This document shows, one piece after another, positions 9,469 to 15,063 of a DNA stretch of 15,063 bases (the first letter of the stretch is position 1; every line of letters starts with the position of its first letter). Position numbers and translations under genes: made by a program. Source of the DNA: Trebouxia sp. TZW2008 (Eukaryota; Chlorophyta; Trebouxiophyceae; Trebouxiales; Trebouxiaceae); assembly GCA_002118135.1 (NCBI GenBank), contig BDIU01000591.1:1-15063 (forward strand). Reading direction: 5' to 3'. A model generated the notes under the pieces. That model searched no databases and was not told where the DNA came from. It saw nothing but the letters and a program-made list of their open reading frames with translations.

Positions 9469-9473
9469 TTACA
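9469..9473 (-). promoter_or_regulatory. Candidate poly(A) signal TGTAA for the otubain gene
   Basis: This reads TGTAA on the minus strand, about 215 nt beyond the terminal TAG at 9685-9687 (about 335 nt beyond the internal TAG). It is the first such pentamer downstream and fits the chlorophyte poly(A) signal. Chance occurrence is possible. Confidence 0.35.
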
Positions 9474-9684
9474 CTGTGCTTGCTTACTTTGCTGTGTTAT
9501 TCTCAAAGACAGCAAGGTAGTCACAAGAGGAGCAGGTATTGCTACCAAGAATGAAATGGAAAGCAAGAGCGTCAACAGCAAGTACTGTTTCCAAAAGCAA
9601 AACATGCATCAAGGTACAAATCTGCTCTAAAAACAGAGAACATGCTGTAGGGTGCTGCTAATTGCAATGCCTGGCCAATGTTGG

Positions 9685-9943
9685 CTATCTATCCACGAGG
9701 TCATAGTGGGATACATGCCTAAGCAGTGTCATATCAGGCTCCTGTGAGTTGCCTGATCCCACATGAGTATGCTCTCGCTCATCTGACCACCGCAGGTCAT
9801 GGACCTAGATGTTCACCTCCAACATCATCGCCAAGCTGTGCAGGTGGACATCGTCCATCTGACGAATGTTAAAAGTTGTTTGATCCTCCATGTCTGCCAT
9901 GGGCAGCACAAACCTCGTACAGAAGTCTGTGACTGTCAGGTGC
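9685..9943 (-). CDS. Last exon of the otubain gene, with catalytic His and internal TAG
   Basis: The acceptor ATGCAG ends at 9944, and the exon completes a phase-2 codon from the preceding exon. It reads HLTVTDFCTRFVLPM, an insertion of roughly ten residues relative to otubains, DDVHLHSLAMMLEVNI, then TAG at 9807-9805. Reading on in the same frame gives VHDLRWSDEREHTHVGSGN, SQEPDMTLLR and HVSHYDLVDR before TAG at 9687-9685. The part after the first stop matches the C-terminal pattern of otubains (I-x-V strand, E-P-x-V-x-L-L, G-H-Y-D-I), so this DNA evolved as coding sequence. If translation ends at the first TAG, the protein keeps its catalytic residues but loses the last 39 residues, including the HYD strand. 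Confidence 0.8.
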
Positions 9944-12900
9944 CTGCATGGTCACAAAGCATCTTAACATTGGCAGATGATACGAGTGCTTTGCATATAG
10001 CATAGACCTTGGTGCTGCGGCCAGTGAGCATGACTTCCAGAGCTTGACAGTCACATGTGCAAGACATGCAGGTCAAGCTGCAGCTCAAACTCTGGCAAGA
10101 TGTGCATGCATGAGATTGCAAAAGTAGGTCAACACAGATGATGCAACATTGAGCAGTCACAACAGTGAAGCAGCATGGCGCATGCAATCAACTTGACAAG
10201 CAAAATCTGACCCAGCATTGAAAGCACAGGCAATGGATTCTCAGTTGGCGAAAAGTGCTTTTGTGGTTTTCCAACAATTTACCAAGACGCATTTGCATGC
10301 ATTTCACACAGGCGATTTTGAAGTTGGAGCTTGTGCTTGGCTCACGTGATGTCGACCGTGGCGTCCGCGGTGTTGAACCCCAGCTGGATCTCCATCTCAT
10401 ACAGCTCCTCGTGGGCCAGCAGACCGGCAGCTGCAATGGCTCTCAAACAAAGCAACATGGAGTCAGAGGGCTCCTGCTGGTTGCACCACCCAATCAGCTG
10501 CTCCAAAGGCAGCTTGTCCTGATTTGCAAGGAGCCCCTGCACAAATGCAACACCTGTTAAGTCAAATTGTACATGCAATTGATTACATGCAATTGAATTC
10601 ATTGATAATAACAGCCAATGATGCAACCAAGCAGCTGTGCTTGGGTTTGCATGCAATAAGCTGCAGCATGTAACAATTCAAGAATCTGAATAAAGCAAAC
10701 ATGATAGGGTGCAACATGTCAGCAGCACAAACTGTGTATTACACAAACCATTTTCTGTATGCAGAAGTTGTACTACATACGCATGACACAGTCCTTATGT
10801 GCATACCTTTGCCCAGGCTTGCAAGGCGCGACTGCCCTGAAATGCCATGATTTACTGATGATGGGCAAACTTGGCAATTGCTTATTGCTTGCTTTTGCAG
10901 CATGTCATATGACGAGCGAACAAAGCCACACAGTGCAAAACTTTGCAGAGGCAGTGGCTACCAATGCCAGCACTGACATGTGACATAAGTATCAGACACT
11001 TATTTGTTTGCTTTCAAACACATGCAGTAGGTGTGAGTCTTACCAGAAGCTCTGCAAATCCACGCGCCATGTCACCATGAAAGTTAGGGATTGACTGGTT
11101 GGGGAACCGCCAGCTCTGAATCCTCTTCTTGATCTTGCGCATCCGCCTCAGAAGGACTCCCCTGGTGGTGGTATTGAGAAAGGCTGCCTTGACCGTGCCA
11201 ACCAGAAAGGCACGGTAACCGCAGCTACCATCGCCTGTGAACAAAACGGAAATTGTTACAACAGATGATGAGTGCTGTCAGTAATGTCAGCAGTCAGAAG
11301 GAGTTGTCACGCAAATAAATTCAGTGTCCATCTGCTAAAAGCAAAAGAAGACTTGTTGAACAGATGCAAATTGCTGACAACAGTGAGTTGTCATGCAGGC
11401 AAAGCCAGTTTCTGCCTCCTGAATGCAGCATCGGACTTGTCAGCAAAGTGGTCTGGGTTGTCAAAAACGAGCATGAGTTGTGACACCAGTACAGCAAGAT
11501 GCAGACCAGCATTGCATAAGTATTTGGCAAAGACCTATGCAAATGTCATGCAAATGACAAGAGCTTGTGACAAACACTGGTAAATACGACAAAATTGCCA
11601 CTGACAGTCTTGAAGTTGAAGTCACGCATGCTGTCCAACTCCATCAGGACCACACATTCTGTGACTGAAGGAAAGGTTGATAGACAGGGCAAAAAAACAA
11701 CACAGCAAATCACAGGACTGATGCACAATGCTGAGCAAACACTGCAGTGCAGAAATATACCTCTGACCCTCCTCAGTGTCGTCAACTGTGAGCTGGTGAT
11801 GAGGTCGGTCAACTTCTTGGTGGCAGGCGCCTTGGGGTCCCAGCCCCTCATGAGGCTGAACAGGGGCTCCTGGTCCTGGACCAAAGGAACAAAGACATCC
11901 AGCAGGCCTGCTGGAATCTGCCAGCCGTCCTTGTCCAGGGAAATCTCAGAGTTGCGCCTTGCCACATCCAGGAAGCTGGGTGCAGCAGGCTCAAGAGGGG
12001 TGATGGAGGGGGTGGGTGTGGAAGAGATGACCAGGGCAGGACTGACATGCGCATCAGTGCGGGTGGTGTCACTAGAGGCAGGGGGAGGGGGGTCAACAGT
12101 GGTAGGGGCAGGGGGCATGGGGTCAACAGTGTTAGGGGCAGAGGGGGTGGGGTTGATGTAGGTGGGGGGGGAGTTGGGGGTGACTAAAGATGCAGAAGAA
12201 GTAGGGGCACTAAAGTGGATCTGAGCTGCAGGGGATGGGCGCAGTGCGTGGTCAGGGTCAATTGTCAATTTGGCAGTTGCCTTAGCTGATGTGTTGGCTG
12301 TAGGGTTGGTAGCAGGCTGAATAGGAAGTTCAGCAGTGGTACTCTCTGAAGTTTGTGTCAGAGTCAGTGTGGCAGCCTGTGGCCGTCCAGCCTGGAGAGA
12401 CTGAACTGGTGCTGTAGCTGGTGCTGTGGTAGTCAGTGTAGTCAAAGGCATGGTTGAACTTGCTGTGAGGGTCTTGCGCCTCACATGGTGGACAGTGGTA
12501 CAACCATTAGCAGAGTCAATGGCCTGCAGAGCAAAAACAACACAACTCAGCATCAAGGAGACAAAACATTTTGAAAAGTATGCGGTTGTGAGCAAGTCAG
12601 TATACTTGATCTTCAGCAATTGTGCACAAACATTCAGCTTGGAGCCAACCTCCAAGCAACATACGCACAAAGACATTGCTGTAAGATACAACAAGCCCAC
12701 ACTGCTGGTACGGATGTCATCACAGCAATCATCAGGCATACAATCAGCAGTATGCAGGAAAGTCGCATAGTAGTGCATACCAAAGCCTCCTGAGGATGGG
12801 ACTCAATGAGGACAGGGGTAGTCATGCTGTGAGCATCAGCCTTGGCCACCTGCTGGCGTTGCTTCCGCCTCAGCTTCTTCTCCCTCGCCTTGCATGCCTG

Positions 12901-14827
12901 CAATTATGCATGACAGATTCAGCTGCACCGTTCACAGGCAGGCAGACACAGCAAAACTGTCCAGCAACTGTTCAACAAGCCAGAGTATGCTCTCTTAGAA
13001 TGCAGTGAAGGTTATGATGCAGTCACTGCAAGCAGAACACAGCAAAGACAAGGCTCTGCACAGTCTAAGCTCAGCGACTTTTGCAGTCATTGAAGACAAC
13101 TGTTGTTCCGTCAGCCTTGACGCGAAGGCTGGTGTTGTTTGGTAGACGCAGCGCAGCTAAGTACCTTAGCGGTCGGTGTCGACACATCAGCAACCAACAA
13201 GTCGACTTCCGGCGCAGAGCCTGAAGCATGCTGGACACCAGTGCAGACGCCGCCGAGGGGTTTGCTGGTGATGTCAATAATGGGCTGCCCCCGGATGCTT
13301 GCAGGCAACACCTGGGTCGGCTCCGAGCTGGATGCCTCGCAGGGTGTCTGCAGGCAAACAAAGTGAGTTACAGGTGTGGCTACGTCACAACGCAACGCTC
13401 ACACTCAATCAGTGGAAAGGGCATGGTTTTCGATCGGCAAGTGGCGACAAGCATCCGTCACAAAGTTGCGATGTATTCGGACCGCTTTAAGCATGCCGAA
13501 GATGACTGTGACCACGTTGCAGAGCGCGACAAGAATGTGATATGGCTGTGAGGTGACAGTGCATGCGAAATGAACATGTGCAGCTGACCTTGTCCACTGC
13601 AGTCTTGGTCAAGCCTGCAAAGGGGTCCTCCAAATCTACAATAGCCGTGGCTGGCACTGAAAACGCCGATGCAGTAGTCCGAGGGATACCGGTCCTTGCA
13701 CCTCTTGACATGTTGCATCTGTGCAGCTCTAAAACTGCCTGCATTTACAAAACAGCATCAGCAACAATTGCCATGCCTCAGCACAGACAAGTCAATAGTT
13801 TATGCCTAGCACGTCAATATGACTCAACTCTGTATCAGGAACAAAAGCTTGCAGTCAGCATTCAAATATGGGACTGTGTGTCAAGCACTGATGTGGATCT
13901 GGCACGTTCAGTATCACCAGGAACGCTCACCAGAATGCACAGGATGTAGATAGCTGCAGCCAGGCAGAGGCAAACTTCAGCCAGGGAAGATGACAGGAAG
14001 AGAGCGCAGAACCAGCCCTGCCAGACGGCTCTCGGGCAAACAACAGCTTCCCAGGTAGTGCTCATGAGGAACTTGCTCTGTGTCTTCAGAGTCTGCACAG
14101 CAGCAAAGGCAATGAGCACAGCAGAGATATCGTAGTTGCTTGGTAGGACTGGCGTGCCTAGCATGACAAGATGCATGCAGCACTCACAACAAAGTACAGA
14201 GATGACAATTGCACGTCCAAACCTTGCAGAATTGGGCAAATAGTGTAAGTGCTCAAAACTTTGTTGCGCTTGTGCAGGCAAGCAAGATGCATGCTTCTGT
14301 TAAGACTGCAGGCGTTGGTCAACGGACAGGTAACTTTTATGTAGCAGACAAACGAGGTACCTGCAGGACGCCCCTCGAATACAGGACCACTAGCAAGTTG
14401 GCAAGGGCAATCCGCCAAAAAAGGGTGTCCAGGCTAGCCAAGCTTGTTGGCCACTGAGGGAGTTCAGGGGCTAAGAGGCCAGACTGCCTCAGAGTCACTG
14501 CAGCCGTCACACGAGAAAAGTCAAAGACATTTGGTTGTATCACCAGGATGGCGGGCGTATTGCCTGTCGCATCTGGGATGTGATGCAGGGTGACCTCGCA
14601 ACTGATACAGAAAGAGCAGACGTCTCAAGCATAGACTGTGCACAGCATTGCAGAGCTTGTTCTGTCCGCCACAAAGTGAGCCCGTGCATACCTGAGCCAA
14701 AGCGCAAACGGGAAGGAGAGGACTGACTTCTGTCCATGTCAGTGGTCCCGTCCACACACTGCGAGAAGGCGACTGCCACGACTAACATCAGGATTGCTGG
14801 GCCCGTCCATTTCAGAACACTCGCCAT
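9685..14827 (-). CDS. Otubain-like cysteine protease with membrane-type N-terminus (eleven exons)
   Basis: This is a probable deubiquitinase of peptidase family C65. Exons by translation order: 14827-14692; 14563 to 14361 or 14354; (14296 or 14157)-13931; 13738-13589; 13347-13165; 12897-12781; 12523-11761; 11664-11602; 11234-11044; 10536-10346; 9943-9685. Phases agree throughout, giving about 830-873 codons. Exon 1 encodes a signal peptide (hydrophobic core AILMLVVAVAF). Exons 2-3 encode hydrophobic segments such as LFWRIALANLLVVLY. Exon 6 is basic (KAREKKLRRKQRQQ) and exon 7 is a Pro/Thr/Ser-rich linker. The otubain domain starts late in exon 7 (PLFSLMRGWDP). It has the catalytic DGSC (Asp 11232-11230, Cys 11223-11221), then FHGDMARGF, a LTVTDFCTRFVLPM block like otubain VKEFC...VEPM, catalytic His in DDVHLHSLA (9846-9844), and a terminal SHYDL. 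An in-frame TAG interrupts it at 9807-9805. Exons 1-3 could instead be a separate gene; exons 7-11 are the secure part. Confidence 0.8.
12089..12178 (-). repeat. 30-bp coding minisatellite in the proline-rich linker
   Basis: The plus strand carries ggggtcaacagtg at 12089 and again at 12119, with a diverged third copy (ggggttgatgtagg) from about 12149. The unit is 30 bp, so repeat changes keep the frame. In the protein it gives APTTVDPPPP, APNTVDPMPP and a weaker PPTYINPTPS. It lies within the disordered linker between the membrane part and the protease domain, where length variation would be tolerated. Confidence 0.75.
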
Positions 14828-15063
14828 GATGCTCACAGGTCGGTATGAGCCGGTGCGCACGAGTTTGCGTTGGTACGCTTTGCCGCAAAGCCTTTGCTCT
14901 CACGCCCCCTTGAAGTTGTTGCCTCTGGAGTCTGGACGTATACGGTGGTGTCCAAGGTCTCGTGGGCCGTGGGACGGTGAGGCCGTCCCGCCGTGGGACA
15001 GGGCGCCCGGGGGCCCCGCCGCCCTTGGGACCCTCTCCACGGCCCCAGTACTTTGCGCGCGCT
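14828..15063. other. Upstream region of the otubain gene, ending in a GC-rich block
   Basis: The start codon at 14827 follows the sequence GTGAGCATC. No upstream in-frame exon or TATA box is clear. From about 14941 to the end of the window, G+C is about 75 percent by hand count, far above the rest. The block contains a perfect 7-bp inverted repeat (gggacgg at 14971-14977, ccgtccc at 14983-14989) and short GC palindromes (gggcgccc at 15001). It could be a GC-rich promoter, the edge of different DNA, or an assembly join. Confidence 0.4.

Noticed and set aside
10342..10656. TGA at 10344-10342 as the end of the otubain gene
   Set aside because: A strong donor (CAC/GTGAGC) overlaps it, and the phase-2 exon at 9943 continues the family with the catalytic His, which would otherwise be missing.
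11595..12161. Plus-strand open frame of 188 codons
   Set aside because: It is antisense to the proline-rich exon 7 of the otubain gene; the Gly/Val-rich product is what a Pro/Thr-rich exon gives when read backwards.
11546..12778. A single uninterrupted 410-codon minus-strand gene
   Set aside because: Only the middle (12523-11761) and a short piece (11664-11602) are coding. The ends translate intron sequence; splicing at the GT-AG sites gives frames that join the otubain domain correctly.
13563..13949. Plus-strand open frame of 128 codons
   Set aside because: It overlaps exon 4 of the otubain gene on the other strand and shows no recognisable protein features.

Overview
The window is eukaryotic nuclear DNA. 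It most likely comes from a green alga, probably of the Chlorella, Coccomyxa or Trebouxia type (Trebouxiophyceae). Three things point there: a hexose/proton symporter of the Chlorella HUP family, genes cut by many short GT-AG introns (about 100-500 nt, acceptors mostly TGCAG), and TGTAA motifs of the chlorophyte poly(A) type downstream of both well-resolved genes. The lineage is an inference from these traits, not a sequence match.

Layout. Bases 1-3300 hold a degenerate tandem-repeat field, read on the + strand. Short exon-like modules, several reading as tetratricopeptide (TPR)-like helices, recur with periods of about 146, 118-135 and 112-147 bp, separated by intron-like DNA whose splice donors decay along the array. 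A RING-H2 zinc-finger segment follows at 3551-3913 and is interrupted by one in-frame TAA. Bases 3914-5174 are non-coding apart from a perfect 49-bp tandem duplication and the probable 3' UTR of the next gene. Bases 5175-8464 (minus strand) carry a complete six-exon gene for a 533-residue, 12-helix monosaccharide/H+ symporter; all intron phases close. About 1 kb of spacer follows. Bases 9685-14827 (minus strand) carry an eleven-exon gene. I read it as a signal peptide and hydrophobic segments, then a basic stretch and a long Pro/Thr/Ser-rich linker, ending in an otubain-type (OTU, peptidase family C65) cysteine protease domain. The last 130 bp of the window turn sharply GC-rich.

The two intact-looking genes lie head to tail on the minus strand, with the otubain gene upstream. 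Nothing suggests a shared pathway: one takes up sugar at the plasma membrane, the other looks like a membrane-tethered deubiquitinase. The RING fragment is the only other ubiquitin-related piece, and it looks broken.

Most notable: the otubain C-terminus is conserved in frame across an internal TAG, 39 codons before the family-typical HYD tail. The RING gene has a similar in-frame TAA. Candidate explanations are recent nonsense mutation, an in-frame 75-nt GT-AG segment that can be spliced out, or stop-codon recoding.
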